From Lathyrus oleraceus (lineage: Eukaryota; Streptophyta; Magnoliopsida; Fabales; Fabaceae), in assembly GCF_024323335.1 (NCBI RefSeq), contig NC_066584.1, positions 430,132,319 to 430,196,318 of the forward strand: a stretch of DNA of 64,000 nucleotides, given 5' to 3'. Shown piece by piece: positions 7,921 through 19,557 of this stretch (position 1 is its first letter; each line of letters begins with the position of its first letter). Made by a program: the position numbers and the translations under genes. The notes beneath the pieces are model-generated. The model saw nothing but the letters and a program-made list of their open reading frames with translations, made no database searches and was not told the origin of the DNA.

Positions 7921-10352
7921 ATGGCCCTCGAACAAACTGTCAAGGATCTCCAGGCTCAGAATGCTCAATTCCAGGAGATGATCTTGAGCTTATCCAAGGG
8001 GCAGGAGGAACTGAAGGCTCTTTTGCTCGAGAAGAAGAAAGACAAGAAAGTTGTGAGTTACATTAACCCGGGAAGAAGGCTTAAAGGACAGGCCGCAGGA
8101 GTCAAGATTAGAATTCCGAAGGATCAAGAAGAGGGGACGGAGAATGATTCAGAAGAGGAGAATATTGATCTCTTCAACCCTGAAGACGACGATAAAGATT
8201 ATGAGAATGAACAGTACTCTCCAAGAGATGGCAAGTACAAGTTGCTGGAAGAACGTATGCTAGCTATGGAGGGTCAGAAGGCGCCCGGTCTGGATTTCGA
8301 AAGCTTGGGTCTGGTCTCCGATGTGGTCATTCCTCGCAAATTCAAGATCCCCACTTTCACTAAGTACGATGGTGCGTCTTGTCCTCAGATGCATCTGAGA
8401 GCTTATGTGAGAAAGATTCAACCGTATACCACTGATAGGAAGCTATGGATCCATTTCTTCCAAGAAAGTCTGTCTGGCACACAGTTAGAGTGGTATTATC
8501 AACTCGAGAGCTCTAACATCCGCACCTGGACTGATTTAGCGACAGCTTTCTACAAGCACTACCAGTATAATTCTGAACTAGCGCCTACTCGGCTACAGTT
8601 GCAGAATATGACTATGGGATCTAAAGAAAGTTTCAAAGAATATGCTCAAAAATGGAGAGATTTGGCTGGCAGAGTCAAACCCCCTATGACTGATCGAGAA
8701 TTAGTGGACATGTTCATGAGTACACTGACTGGCCCATTCTACAGCCATCTACTGGGAAGTTCTTCATCGGGTTTCACTGAACTTATATTGACAGTCGAAC
8801 GTGTTGAAAGCGGCATTCGAAGTGGAAAGATACAGGCGACTACTCCTGCAAGCACCAAAAGGTCCTACCAGGGGAGGAACGAATCAAATGCTGTGTATGG
8901 TCAAAGGGGTCATAACAAGAAAAATCGTGACCATGCTGTTGGAGCAGTGACGATTGCAGCACCGCCATCTCAAAACTTCCAGCACAAACAAGACAGGCCA
9001 AGAAGGCAGTTTACCATGATCAATATGACTTTAGCACAAGCACTGCAGGGTATGCTAAAGGCAAATCTAATTACCCTCAGGGGCCCTCCTGCAAATGTCA
9101 ACACTACTTCTCCTCGTTATAATCCCAATGCTAGGTGTGCATATCACTCCGATAGCCCCGGGCATGATACAAATGATTGCTGGTTGTTAAAGAATAAGAT
9201 TCAGGATATGATCGACACTGGAGAAATTGAATTCGATCCTCCAGAGACTCCTAATGTCATCACTGCACCTATGCCTAACCATGACAAGACTGTTAATGCT
9301 GTGGATGACAATTCTCACATTTCTAATGTAGCTGTTTTAACATCTTCTCTCCTGACCATCAAGAAGAACTTATTGCAAGCTGGTTTATTTCCAGGTTGTG
9401 CTGAAAATTACGATCTCTGTATACTCCGACCCAATGATTGCTTGAAGTTGAGAAATGGTATTCAACGGCTGATGGACGATCGCACAATTCTCTTCGAAAA
9501 GATCCCTAAGGTGGAAAACCCTACTGAAGAAATATCTGTGATTACTAGGTCCAAAGTTCCAGTGAAGATTACCGCTACTAGAGTGCCTGTGAAGATTACT
9601 GCTGAGCCCAAGGTAGCTCCCCTAATTATTACTGCACCTGGCCCAGTATCGTATTCCTCAAGCAAAGCCATTCCGTGGAATTATGGAGGTGATGTTTACA
9701 TCCAGGGCGTAAAGTAAGTTGATAATTCTGCTAATCCTAATGGCATTGTTGGGACTAGTAAAATTACTCGAAGTGGAAGGATCTTCTCTCCAGAAATCTC
9801 ACCTCCCGCCCCTGAAACTCGAGTAAAGGAACCAGTCAACCCTTCTCAGTCAGAGACACCGGTCGAAGTTACTACCGAAGATGTTGCCAAACAAGAAATG
9901 GAAGAAGTGCTGAAAATCATCCGCAAGAGTGATTTTGATGTGGTAGAACAGCTGGGGCATACTCCGTCTAAAATTTCGATGTTATCCTTGTTGTTATCTT
10001 CTGAATCTCATGCCAACGCATTGATGAAATTCTTGAAGACTGCTCATGTACCCCAGGAAACATCTGTCGATCAGTTCGAAAGTTATGTTGCTCACTTGGC
10101 AGTTGACAATGGCCTAGGCTTCTCCGATGCTGACTTGACACCAACAGGAAAGAATCACAATAAAGCTCTGCATATCTCCATTGAGTGTAAGGGGATCACC
10201 TTGTCTCATGTGTTGATCGATAATGGCTCTTCTTTGAATGTGCTACCGAAAGCTGTACTCGATAAGCTTGACTGTAAAAGCATTGAACTGAAGCCTAGTG
10301 ACGTTGTGGTGCGTGCTTACGATGGTGCGAAGAGTGTTGTCCATGGTGAAGT
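7921..10352 (+). pseudogene. Ogre gag and N-terminal half of protease
   Basis: The frame opens at ATG 7921 with a coiled coil (residues about 1-45), then an acidic linker. The retrotransposon gag domain follows at about 130-300, with WYYQL, FYKHYQYN and FKEYAQKWRDLAGRV. A CxxH-type CAYHSDSPGHDTNDCW motif is near residue 405. A TAA at 9715-9717 interrupts the frame, but the same frame continues as VDNSANPNGIVG and onward, so it is a single nonsense change. The aspartic protease active site appears near 10215 as LIDNGSSLNVLP, an Asn-for-Thr variant of DTG usual in this lineage. The frame is cut at 10352 by the nested chromovirus and resumes after 18716. Confidence 0.88.
10348..10352. repeat. 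Target site duplication, left copy (GAAGT)
   Basis: GAAGT directly precedes the TGTAACACCC start of the nested element and recurs at 18712-18716 directly after its end. Removing the element and one copy restores an uninterrupted protease frame. Confidence 0.95.
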
Positions 10353-11040
10353 TGTAACACCCTTCTAAAATACCCCAATAATCAATTAATTCAACAAAAC
10401 ATAAATCAGAGTAGATATGCAATTTAAGGGTGTCACACTTGACACTTCACACCATTCACCATAATAACTTGTCATGCTCATTTATTAATCAAAATAAAAC
10501 ATTGCACAAATCGCAGCGGATAGAGGTCTAATCAATCATGCAAACCATGTAACACATTACATGTAAAGTTGTTCAACAACCAAAATGAAAACAAGTAAAA
10601 CATCCCGTCCCGATGTTACATCTACCAGAGCATGACCCACTAAGGAACTACACTAGACTCCAAGCACTAGCTTCTACTCAATCACTGCTCGTTACCTGAA
10701 ACATAGTTGTAAGGGTGAGTTCCTCAATCGATATAATAAGCATTATAAAATATCATGTAATGCTAAGTAAATTAACACATTTCATCACCCTAATCATATC
10801 ACACATTCAGCAACGACAACATCAACTCATAATCATACTCAACACAACACAACACAAAACACACGTATAATATTGGGATACATCCATTCATATTATACGC
10901 CACACATACATTATGCAATGAGACTCCATGCATGCGGTACCGACTATTCGTGAACACATAGTTCAACCTCACCGATCAAATCCAGATACGGCTACCAAGC
11001 TCACTAGTCCCACTCATTTGAGACCTAGTGACTCACTTCA

Positions 11041-11250
11041 CTAATTCCTCACCATGGGAATTAGCTACCACCCCAAGGGCTATGCTATGCACGCTAAATC
11101 ACCTAGCATGCAAACATCAACAACAATCCACAATAACTCACTCACTAATTCCTCACCATGGGAATTAGCTACCACCATAAAGGCCATACTATGCACGCTA
11201 AATCACCCAGCATGCAACATCAACAACAATCCACAATGGACATATGCTCA
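11041..11250. repeat. 104-bp tandem duplication in the left LTR
   Basis: Two adjacent copies, starting at 11041 and 11145, share CTAATTCCTCACCATGGGAA and later TGCACGCTAAATCACC. The same duplication occurs in the right LTR, so it predates the insertion. Confidence 0.85.
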
Positions 11251-11520
11251 CACTCTAAGCCATAAACAGTCCATTCACAATTGCATACATAACAGATACA
11301 TTCACAGCATTATGCATACCATCACACATCATCAGCATATTTATCACAGAATCATATTCATATCATGCCAATTAATAAATCACAGTATTAGCACACTCTA
11401 CTAATACCCCTACTGCTCAAAACAACGGGAAATGATCCCTACTATATCATACACCAATATAGGCCAATCATCAAATATGTCCACAATATTTAAATATCAA
11501 ATTTCCACTTTTCCAACAGT

Positions 11521-11699
11521 GTTAACCGGTTAACGCCCTGGGTTAACCGGTTAACGCAACACAGAACACGCTTCCTGGCACATTTTAACAGTGTTAACCG
11601 GTTAACACCCTGGGTTAACCGGTTAACGCAAGACAGACAGCAATTTCTCATAATTCATAACAGTGTTAACCGGTTAACACCCTGGGTTAACCGGTTAAC
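11521..11699. repeat. Six GTTAACCGGTTAAC palindromes in the left LTR
   Basis: Perfect 14-bp palindromes start at 11521, 11542, 11593, 11614, 11665 and 11686. They form three pairs, each pair 21 bp apart (two helical turns), with the pairs 72 bp apart. The spacing is too regular for chance and suggests paired binding sites for a dimeric protein. Confidence 0.9.
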
Positions 11700-12263
11700 G
11701 CAAGACAGAAAGCTGTTCCTGCGCTAACACGAACAGAATGCAGAATTACCCGCATTTTTCGCCGTCGGAGGACTTCCGGACCTCCGATTTCAATTCCGTA
11801 AAAAGCTACACGTCCAGAAAATCACAACTCATCCAAACATAGATTCAATCACAGTTTTTAACATAATTTAGTCATCACAATTTGCAACATTCATCATCCA
11901 AATTAGGGTCAATTCAATGGCTTCTTACTACCCATTACATGTTAACCCATAATACCCATTAAACGACGATAAACCCCCCTTACCTGAGTTAATCCGGCAA
12001 TCCTTTAGCTTCAAGCTTTTCCCTTCTTCAACCCTTGCTCTCTTGCTCTTCCTCTTTGCCCTTTTCCACTTTCTGTCGCTTCTCTGGTTTTCACGTGAAA
12101 AACCCTCTTTACCAAATGGAACTCTTTATATATATTCCAACTTATTATTCCAATAATAATAATTCCAAATAATATTCCAATAATAATCTAATTATTTAAT
12201 TAAATTAATAAATATACTATTAACTTAATTTAAATAATTATCATATTTTATCGGGGTGTTACA

Positions 12264-12275
12264 ACTCTCCCCCAC
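12264..12275 (-). other. Chromovirus polypurine tract
   Basis: On the minus strand AGTGGGGGAGAGT sits immediately before the 3' LTR, the expected position of the plus-strand primer. Confidence 0.85.
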
Positions 12276-12305
12276 TAAAAGAGTTTTCGTCCTCGAAAAC
12301 ATACC

Positions 12306-15300
12306 TCAAGCGAATAACTCTGGATAAGACTCCTTCATCTGACTCTCAAGTTCCCAAGTCACATTGCCACCTGCTGGTCCTCCCCAAGCTACCTTTACCA
12401 AAGCAATCTCTTTACCCCGCAACTGCTTCAACTCTCGATCCTCGATCCTCATAGGTGATGTTTCAACAGTCAGGTTATCTCTCACCTGTACATCATCTAC
12501 TTGGACCACATGCGACGGATCAGGAATGTACGTCCTCAACTGAGACACATGAAAAACCTCATGCAAATTCGCAAGTGACGGCGGTAAAGCGATACGATAG
12601 GCTACCTCCCCTATCCTCTCCAAAATCTGATAAGGACCAATAAATCGAGGTGTCAACTTCTTCGACTTCAAAGCTCGACCAACCCCTGTTATCGGAGTAA
12701 CACGAAGAAACACATGATCTCCCTCTTGGAACTCAAGTGACTTCCTCCTCTTGTCGTGATAACTCTTCTGACGACTATGAGCAATCCTCATCTTCTCCTG
12801 AATCATCTTAATCTTTTCCGTAGTTTGTTGAACAATCTCCGATCCAACCACAACACTCTCACCGGACTCATACCAACATAAAGGTGTCCGACATCTCCTA
12901 CCATACAAAGCTTCAAACGGTGCCATACCAATGCTCGAATGAAAACTATTGTTGTAGGTAAACTCAATCAAAGGTAAATAACAATCCCAAGCACCTCCCT
13001 TTTCCAAAACACAAGCCCTCAAAAGATCCTCCAGCGACTGAATCGTCCTCTCAGTCTGACCATCAGTCTGCGGATGATGTGCAGAACTCAATCTCAGCTT
13101 AGTTCCCAAAGCCCTCTGCAAACCTTCCCAGAACTTCGATGTAAATCTAGGATCTCTGTCCGAAACAATACTCGACGGAATACCATGCAAACTTACAATT
13201 TTCTCAATATACAACTCGGCTAATCTCTCTAACGGATAATCCATTCTGATCGGAATGAAATGAGCCGATTTTGTCAATCTGTCAACAATCACCCAAATAG
13301 CTTCAAAATTCTTAATTGTCCTCGGTAAACCAGAAACAAAATCCATACTGATACTATCCCACTTCCACTCTGGAATAGCCAACGGTTGCATTAGCCCAGA
13401 CGGCTTCTGATGCTCAATCTTTGACTTCTGACAAGTCAAACAAGAATAAACAAAACTCGCAATTTCTCTTTTCATTCCCGGCCACCAAAATAACTTTTTC
13501 AAATCATGATACATCTTCGTAGCCCCAGGATGAATACTCAGGCCACTACGATGTCCTTCCTCAAGAATACTCTTCTTAAGTTCGGTAACATCCGGAATAC
13601 ACACCCGATTACCAAATTTCAAAACACCATTCTCATCAACTCTGAATTCACCACCTTGACCTTGATTCACTAGAGTCAACTTATCAACCAAAAGCACATC
13701 GGATTTCTGACCCTCTCTAATCTCATCCAGAATACCACTCGTTAACTTCAACATTCCCAATTTAACACTATTGTGAGTACTCTCACACACCAAACTCAAG
13801 TCTCTAAACTGCTCAATTAAATCCAATTCCTTAACCATTAACATAGACATATGCAATGATTTCCGACTCAATGCATCAGCCACTACGTTTGCTTTACCCG
13901 GATGGTAATTCAAACCAAAGTCATAATCCTTCAGAAACTCTAACCATCTCCTCTGTCTCGTATTCAGCTCTTTCTGATCAAACAAATACTTTAAACTTTT
14001 ATGGTCACTGAAAACCTCAAATCTTGACCCATACAAGTAATGCCTCCATAACTTCAGAACAAATACCACAGTTGCCAACTCTAAATCGTGTGTCGGATAG
14101 TTCCTCTCATGAACCTTCAGTTGTCTCGAAGCATAAGCTACAACCTGCTTATTCTGCATCAAAACACCACCCAAACCCAACAATGAAGCATCACAGAAAA
14201 CCTCAAATGGTTCCGATGGACTTGGTAATATCAGAATAGGAGCAGTAGTTAACCTTCTCTTTAACTCTTGGAAACCTTCTTCACATTTTGAATCCCAAAC
14301 AAATGCTTGCCCCTTCCTAGTCAACATCGTCAACGGTAACGCCAACTTAGAAAATCCCTCAATGAATTTCCTATAATAACCTGCAAGTCCAAGAAAACTC
14401 CTTATCTCAGAAACTGACTTCGGAGCTTCCCACTTAGATACCGCTTCTATCTTGGAAGGATCAACAACAACACCACCTCTTGAAATCACATGACCAAGAA
14501 AACTAACCTCTTCTAACCAAAATTCACACTTAGACAGTTTAACAAATAACTTCTTTTCTCGTAGAACCCCTAAAACCACTCTCAAATGTTCAGCATGCTC
14601 TTCTTCAGATTTCGAATACACCAAAATATCGTCAATAAACACCACAACAAACTTGTCTAGGTACGGATGGAAAATCCTATTCATATACTCCATAAATATC
14701 CCAGGCGCATTAGTCACACCAAAAGGCATTACAGAATACTCATAATGTCCGTACCTTGTTCTGAAAGCAGTCTTCTGAATATCCTCAGTTTTCACACGTA
14801 TCTGATGATACCCCGATCTCAAATCTATTTTGCTGAACACACTCGCACCAACCAACTGATCCATCAAGTCATCAATCCTCGGCAAAGGATACCGATTCTT
14901 GATCGTCACTTTATTCAGTTGCCTGTAGTCCACACACAACCTCATAGTACCTTCTTTCTTCTTAACCAATAACACTGGTGCACCCCACGGTGACACACTC
15001 GGACGAATAAATTTCTTATCCAACAGATCTTCCAACTGACTCTTCAATTCAGTTAACTCAACAGCAGACATACGGTACGGAGCCATCGACATCGGCCTAG
15101 TACCAGGCACCAAATCAATCGAGAACTCAACTTCACGCTCTGGCGGTAATTCATTCACTTCTTCAGGAAACACATCAGGAAAATCACACACCACGGCTAG
15201 ATTGCAAATCACTAGTTTATCTTTAGCCTCCAAAGTCGCTAACAGCATAAACAACTCTGCCCCATCTGCTACTGCCTCATTCACCTGCCTTGCTGATAGA

Positions 15301-16676
15301 AACAAACTCTTTCCTTCCTCGATCTCAGGAAAGATCACAGTCTTATCAAAACAGTTGATATAAACTCGGTTAAACACCAACCAGTTCATACCCAGGATAA
15401 CATCAATCTGCACTAGTGGAAGACACACGAGGTCCATCCCAAAGTCTCTACCAAAAATACTCAAAGGGCAATTTAAACAAACTGAAGTAGTAGTCACTGA
15501 ACCCTTCGCAGAAGTATCAATCACCATACTCCCATGCATCTCAGATATCTCTAATTTAAGTTTCACAGCACAATCCAAAGATATAAAGGAATGAGTCGCA
15601 CCTGTGTCAATAATAGCTACAAGAGGAAAGCCATTAATATAACACGTACCTCGGATCAAACGATCATCTGCAGAAGTCTCAGAACCCGATAAAGCAAAGA
15701 CCTTGCCTCCCGACTGGTTCTCTTTCTTCGGCTTAGGACACTGTGGGCTGATATGACCCACCTCTCCACAGTTGAAACAACTCATAGTCTTCAACCGGCA
15801 CTCTGCGGCCAAGTGACCACCCTTGCCACACTTGAAACACTTCTTCTCAGCACTGGTACACTCATGGAAACGATGTCCAGTCTGACCACATCTGTAACAC
15901 TTAGCAGGGGCACTGGAGTCTCCCCCACTAGGTCTCTTCATCCCACTCTGTCTCTGGAAACCTTTGCCAGCTGCATACGGCTTCCCACGATCATTCTGAT
16001 TCTTGCCTTTCCTATCAACCCTCTGTTGATAGCTCTCCGCTCTGGCCTTGGTATCCTGTTCAAAAATCCTGCAACAGTCGACCAAGTCAGAAAACACTCT
16101 GATCCGCTGATACCCAATAGCCTGCTTGATCTCGGGACGTAACCCGTTCTCAAACTTCACACATTTTGAAAATTCCCCAATAGCCTCATCATGGGGAGTG
16201 TAATACTTCGACAGCTCTGTGAACTTAGCAGCATACTCAGTAACAGACCGGTTGCCCTGCTTCAATTCTAAGAACTCTATCTCTTTCTTTCTTCTGACAT
16301 CCTCTAGAAAGTACTTCCTCAGGAATCTCTCTCTGAACACCGCCCAAGTGATCTCAGCACTCCCAGCAGCTTCCAACTCAGCGCGGGCAGCAACCCACCA
16401 ATCATCTGCTTCCTCAGATAGCATATGCGTACCGAACCTGACCTTCTGGTTATTGGCACACTCAGTCACTCGGAAGATCCTCTCGATCTCCTTCAACCAC
16501 TTCTGAGCACCATCTGGATCGTATGCTCCCTTGAACATTGGAGGATTGTTCTTCTGGAACTCACTCAGTTGACGAGCAGCTCCCAGTCCCACAACATTCG
16601 GATTCCCTCCAAGTACTCCAGCTAGCATACCCAGAGCCTCAGCAATCGCAGCATCATCTCTACCTCTTCCAGCCAT
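12306..16676 (-). CDS. Chromovirus gag-pol polyprotein, 1456 aa, intact
   Basis: One frame encodes capsid (about residues 90-200, with FLRKYF and KFTELSKYY), three CX2CX4HX4C zinc knuckles (about 260-315), and protease with [10 protein letters not shown] (near 354). Reverse transcriptase follows with [11 protein letters not shown] and FIDDILVYS (near 680), then RNase H with [11 protein letters not shown] (near 828). Integrase has an HHCC region ([19 protein letters not shown] to CLTCQKSK, about 1045-1085) and catalytic residues in [16 protein letters not shown] and QTERTIQ. The C-terminus has a chromodomain-like segment from LKQLRGKEI to [10 protein letters not shown] (about 1412-1455), which in chromoviruses directs integration to marked chromatin. 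All core catalytic motifs are present without stop or frameshift. The start MAGRGRDD follows 100 bp of leader after the PBS. Confidence 0.97.
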   Translation of the reverse strand: MAGRGRDDAAIAEALGMLAGVLGGNPNVVGLGAARQLSEFQKNNPPMFKGAYDPDGAQKWLKEIERIFRVTECANNQKVRFGTHMLSEEADDWWVAARAELEAAGSAEITWAVFRERFLRKYFLEDVRRKKEIEFLELKQGNRSVTEYAAKFTELSKYYTPHDEAIGEFSKCVKFENGLRPEIKQAIGYQRIRVFSDLVDCCRIFEQDTKARAESYQQRVDRKGKNQNDRGKPYAAGKGFQRQSGMKRPSGGDSSAPAKCYRCGQTGHRFHECTSAEKKCFKCGKGGHLAAECRLKTMSCFNCGEVGHISPQCPKPKKENQSGGKVFALSGSETSADDRLIRGTCYINGFPLVAIIDTGATHSFISLDCAVKLKLEISEMHGSMVIDTSAKGSVTTTSVCLNCPLSIFGRDFGMDLVCLPLVQIDVILGMNWLVFNRVYINCFDKTVIFPEIEEGKSLFLSARQVNEAVADGAELFMLLATLEAKDKLVICNLAVVCDFPDVFPEEVNELPPEREVEFSIDLVPGTRPMSMAPYRMSAVELTELKSQLEDLLDKKFIRPSVSPWGAPVLLVKKKEGTMRLCVDYRQLNKVTIKNRYPLPRIDDLMDQLVGASVFSKIDLRSGYHQIRVKTEDIQKTAFRTRYGHYEYSVMPFGVTNAPGIFMEYMNRIFHPYLDKFVVVFIDDILVYSKSEEEHAEHLRVVLGVLREKKLFVKLSKCEFWLEEVSFLGHVISRGGVVVDPSKIEAVSKWEAPKSVSEIRSFLGLAGYYRKFIEGFSKLALPLTMLTRKGQAFVWDSKCEEGFQELKRRLTTAPILILPSPSEPFEVFCDASLLGLGGVLMQNKQVVAYASRQLKVHERNYPTHDLELATVVFVLKLWRHYLYGSRFEVFSDHKSLKYLFDQKELNTRQRRWLEFLKDYDFGLNYHPGKANVVADALSRKSLHMSMLMVKELDLIEQFRDLSLVCESTHNSVKLGMLKLTSGILDEIREGQKSDVLLVDKLTLVNQGQGGEFRVDENGVLKFGNRVCIPDVTELKKSILEEGHRSGLSIHPGATKMYHDLKKLFWWPGMKREIASFVYSCLTCQKSKIEHQKPSGLMQPLAIPEWKWDSISMDFVSGLPRTIKNFEAIWVIVDRLTKSAHFIPIRMDYPLERLAELYIEKIVSLHGIPSSIVSDRDPRFTSKFWEGLQRALGTKLRLSSAHHPQTDGQTERTIQSLEDLLRACVLEKGGAWDCYLPLIEFTYNNSFHSSIGMAPFEALYGRRCRTPLCWYESGESVVVGSEIVQQTTEKIKMIQEKMRIAHSRQKSYHDKRRKSLEFQEGDHVFLRVTPITGVGRALKSKKLTPRFIGPYQILERIGEVAYRIALPPSLANLHEVFHVSQLRTYIPDPSHVVQVDDVQVRDNLTVETSPMRIEDRELKQLRGKEIALVKVAWGGPAGGNVTWELESQMKESYPELFA

Positions 16677-16785
16677 CTCTATTCTGAAAACCCAACAAGC
16701 TAAAACAATAAGTACTGATAGGGTTACACAACACCTATCACGTACAGGGGAAACAGAATAATTACGACTCGACTCGACCGACTAT

Positions 16786-16797
16786 GCTCTGATACCA
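16786..16797 (-). other. Chromovirus primer binding site (tRNA-iMet)
   Basis: On the minus strand TGGTATCAGAGC follows the 5' LTR after a few bases. This is the standard plant initiator-Met tRNA complement. Confidence 0.95.
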
Positions 16798-16801
16798 CTA
16801 A

Positions 16802-18711
16802 TGTAACACCCTTCTAAAATACCCCAATAATCAATTAATTCAACAAAACATAAATCAGAGTAGATATGCAATTTAAGGGTGTCACACTTGACACTTCACA
16901 CCATTCACCATAATAACTTGTCATGCTCATTTATTAATCAAAATAAAACATTGCACAAATCGCAGCGGATAGAGGTCTAATCAATCATGCAAACCATGTA
17001 ACACATTACATGTAAAGTTGTTCAACAACCAAAATGAAAACAAGTAAAACATCCTGTCCCGATGTTACATCTACCAGAGCATGACCCACTAAGGAACTAC
17101 ACTAGACTCCAAGCACTAGCTTCTACTCAATCACTGCTCGTTACCTGAAACATAGTTGTAAGGGTGAGTTCCTCAATCGATATAATAAGCATTATAAAAT
17201 ATCATGTAATGCTAAGTAAATTAACACATTTCATCACCCTAATCATATCACACATTCAGCAACGGCAACATCAACTCATAATCATACTCAACACAATACA
17301 ACATAAAACACACGTATAATATTGGGATACATCCATTCATATTATACGCCACACATACATTATGCAATGAGACTCCATGCATGCGGTACCGACTATTCGT
17401 GAACACATAGTTCAACCTCACCGATCAAATCCAGATACGGCTACCAAGCTCACTAGTCCCACTCATTTGAGACCTAGTGACTCACTTCACTAATTCCTCA
17501 CCATGGGAATTAGCTACCACCCCAAGGGCTATGCTATGCACGCTAAATCACCTAGCATGCAAACATCAACAACAATCCACAATAACTCACTCACTAATTC
17601 CTCACCATGGGAATTAGCTACCACCATAAAGGCCATACTATGCACGCTAAATCACCCAGCATGCAACATCAACAACAATCCACAATGGACATATGCTCAC
17701 ACTCTAAGCCATAAACAGTCCATTCACAATTGCATACATAACAGATACATTCACAGCATTATGCATACCATCACACATCATCAGCATATTTATCACAGAA
17801 TCATATTCATATCATGCCAATTAATAAATCACAGTATTAGCACACTCTACTAATACCCCTACTGCTCAAAACAACGGGAAATGATCCCTACTATATCATA
17901 CACCAATATAGGCCAATCATCAAATATGTCCACAATATTTAAATATCAAATTTCCACTTTTCCAACAGTGTTAACCGGTTAACGCCCTGGGTTAACCGGT
18001 TAACGCAACACAGAACACGCTTCCTGGCACATTTTAACAGTGTTAACCGGTTAACACCCTGGGTTAACCGGTTAACGCAAGACAGACAGCAATTTCTCAT
18101 AATTCATAACAGTGTTAACCGGTTAACACCCTGGGTTAACCGGTTAACGCAAGACAGAAAGCTGTTCCTGCGCTAACACGAACAGAATGCAGAATTACCC
18201 GCATTTTTCGCCGTCGGAGGACTTCCGGACCTCCGATTTCAATTCCGTAAAAAGCTACACGTCCAGAAAATCACAACTCATCCAAACATAGATTCAATCA
18301 CAGTTTTTAACGTAATTTAGTCATCACAATTTGCAACATTCATCATCCAAATTAGGGTCAATTCAATGGCTTATTACTACCCATTACATGTTAACCCATA
18401 ATACCCATTAAACGACGATAAACCCCCTTACCTGAGTTAATCCGGCAATCCTTTAGCTTCAAGCTTTTCCCTTCTTCAACCCTTGCTCTCTTGCTCTTCC
18501 TCTTTGCCCTTTTCCACTTTCTGTCGCTTCTCTGGTTTTCACGTGAAAAACCCTCTTTACCAAATGGAACTCTTTATATATATTCCAACTTATTATTCCA
18601 ATAATAATAATTCCAAATAATATTCCAATAATAATCTAATTATTTAATTAAATTAATAAATATACTATTAACTTAATTTAAATAATTATCATATTTTATC
18701 GGGGTGTTACA
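16802..18711 (-). repeat. Chromovirus 5' LTR (right copy)
   Basis: 1910 bp and near-identical to the left LTR. Differences I can see include C/T at 10605 versus 17054, A/G in CAACGACAAC, two in the CACAACACAACAC stretch, A/G in ACATAATTT, C/A in GGCTTCTTAC and one C in a C-run. As 5' LTR it should hold the promoter; the AT-rich segment near 18560-18690 is at its upstream end. Confidence 0.95.
17970..18148. repeat. Six GTTAACCGGTTAAC palindromes in the right LTR
   Basis: Same arrangement as in the left LTR, with all six palindromes unchanged, so both LTRs keep the complete array. Confidence 0.9.
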
Positions 18712-18716
18712 GAAGT
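18712..18716. repeat. Target site duplication, right copy (GAAGT)
   Basis: Second copy of the 5-bp duplication. The protease codons resume directly after it as V-L-P-I-K. Confidence 0.95.
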
Positions 18717-19316
18717 GGTTCTCCCTATCAAGATAGGACCTCAGGTTTTCAACACTATCTTTCACGTAATGAACATTCGCCCTGCCTATTCCTGCTTGCT
18801 GGGACGCCCTTGGATTCATGGGGCAAGTGTTGTAGCTTCGTCTCTCCATCAAAAACTGAGGTATCCAATAGAGGGTAAGATCGTCACTGTGTGTGGGGAA
18901 GAAGAGTATATTGTCAGTAGTGTGCATACCTTCAGATACGTCGAGATGGATGGTGAATTCTTTGAGACTCCTTCTCAGTCATTTGAAGTAGTTCCTCCGA
19001 CTAATCCTGTCCTTAAGCCAACTTCCTGTGTGCCCAAGGTTATTCGTGCTCCTCCTGCTATGATTTCTCTGAAGGACGCTCAAGCCGTGGTTGAAGATGG
19101 TGGTCGTACTGGTTGGGGTCAACTGATCGATGTACCATACAAGTCTGATAGATTCGGCCTGGGATTTAGCTCTGAGAAGGCAGTCAAAGATCAAATTAAT
19201 GCTGTAGAAGATGCTGATAGCGATTGCGTCCTGGATAGCTGGATTTTTCCAACAATTGGTGACGGACTCAATAATTGGAAGGCTGAAGACACTATCCCGA
19301 TTTCCTTTATTCAGGA
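18717..19316 (+). pseudogene. C-terminal half of Ogre protease and linker
   Basis: This continues the frame cut at 10352. It carries LPIKIGPQVFNTIF and CLLGRPWIHG, the C-terminal flap and LGRPW motif of Ogre/Tat aspartic proteases, then a 100-residue linker ending SFIQE. Joined to 7921-10352 and to the exon after the intron, it gives a length divisible by three (2168 codons in all). That supports both the TSD and the intron boundaries. Confidence 0.88.
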
Positions 19317-19557
19317 GTAATTGTTTTTGTCTATTTTAGTGTTGCAAATTTTTAATGTTTACAATTGAACCTCTTAAAGCATTGCGCCTATGCCCGGGGC
19401 ACAATAGCTAATTTGTTAAGGGTTTGTCATTTCATAAGCATATTTACATTCAATAAATCAATGGACTTTTTGCATTCAAATATTGCGCTCTTTGTCTTTC
19501 CTGTCATCTTCCAAACAAGCTATGATTTCTTACACACACTCACGTAACAAATTGCAG
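19317..19557 (+). other. Ogre intron between protease and reverse transcriptase
   Basis: GT at 19317 (CAGGA/GTAATTG) and AG at 19556-19557 (AACAAATTGCAG/A) bound 241 bp that are AT-rich and contain stops in all frames, including TAA directly at the donor (19318-19320). Splicing restores one frame from the SFIQ codons into TLNPVDNSS and the RT region. A spliced intron here is a known Ogre feature that regulates production of RT-integrase relative to gag. Confidence 0.85.

Larger units (their letters stand above)
10353..12263 (-). repeat. Chromovirus 3' LTR (left copy)
   Basis: 1911 bp, TGTAACACCC ... GGGTGTTACA on the + strand, that is TGTAACACCCC at its 5' end in element orientation. It contains three pairs of GTTAACCGGTTAAC palindromes and a 104-bp tandem duplication. 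Small + strand reading frames inside it have no homology and repeat identically in the other LTR; they are not genes. Confidence 0.95.
10353..18711 (-). mobile_element. Tekay/Del-type chromovirus (Ty3/gypsy), apparently intact, nested in Ogre protease
   Basis: A complete 8359-bp element in the opposite orientation to its host. It has two 1.9-kb LTRs, an initiator-Met tRNA PBS beside the right LTR, a polypurine tract beside the left LTR, one uninterrupted gag-pol frame and a perfect 5-bp TSD. I counted about six substitutions and one indel between the LTRs, roughly 0.3% divergence, so insertion is very recent. The integrase ends in a chromodomain-like module, and the polyprotein resembles the Tekay (Del) clade. 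Nothing visible prevents autonomy. Confidence 0.95.

Noticed and set aside
11054..11404. Open frame of 116 codons, repeated exactly at 17503-17853
   Set aside because: It lies inside both LTRs of the chromovirus, on the antisense strand, is built on a tandem duplication and shows no protein family features.
12455..12643. Plus-strand frames across 12455-16625
   Set aside because: Antisense shadows of the chromovirus polyprotein, without homology of their own.
16786..16797. tRNA gene hint (initiator Met)
   Set aside because: Only the 12-bp primer binding complement is present, beside an LTR; no cloverleaf. The same applies to 42824, 53942 and 63677.
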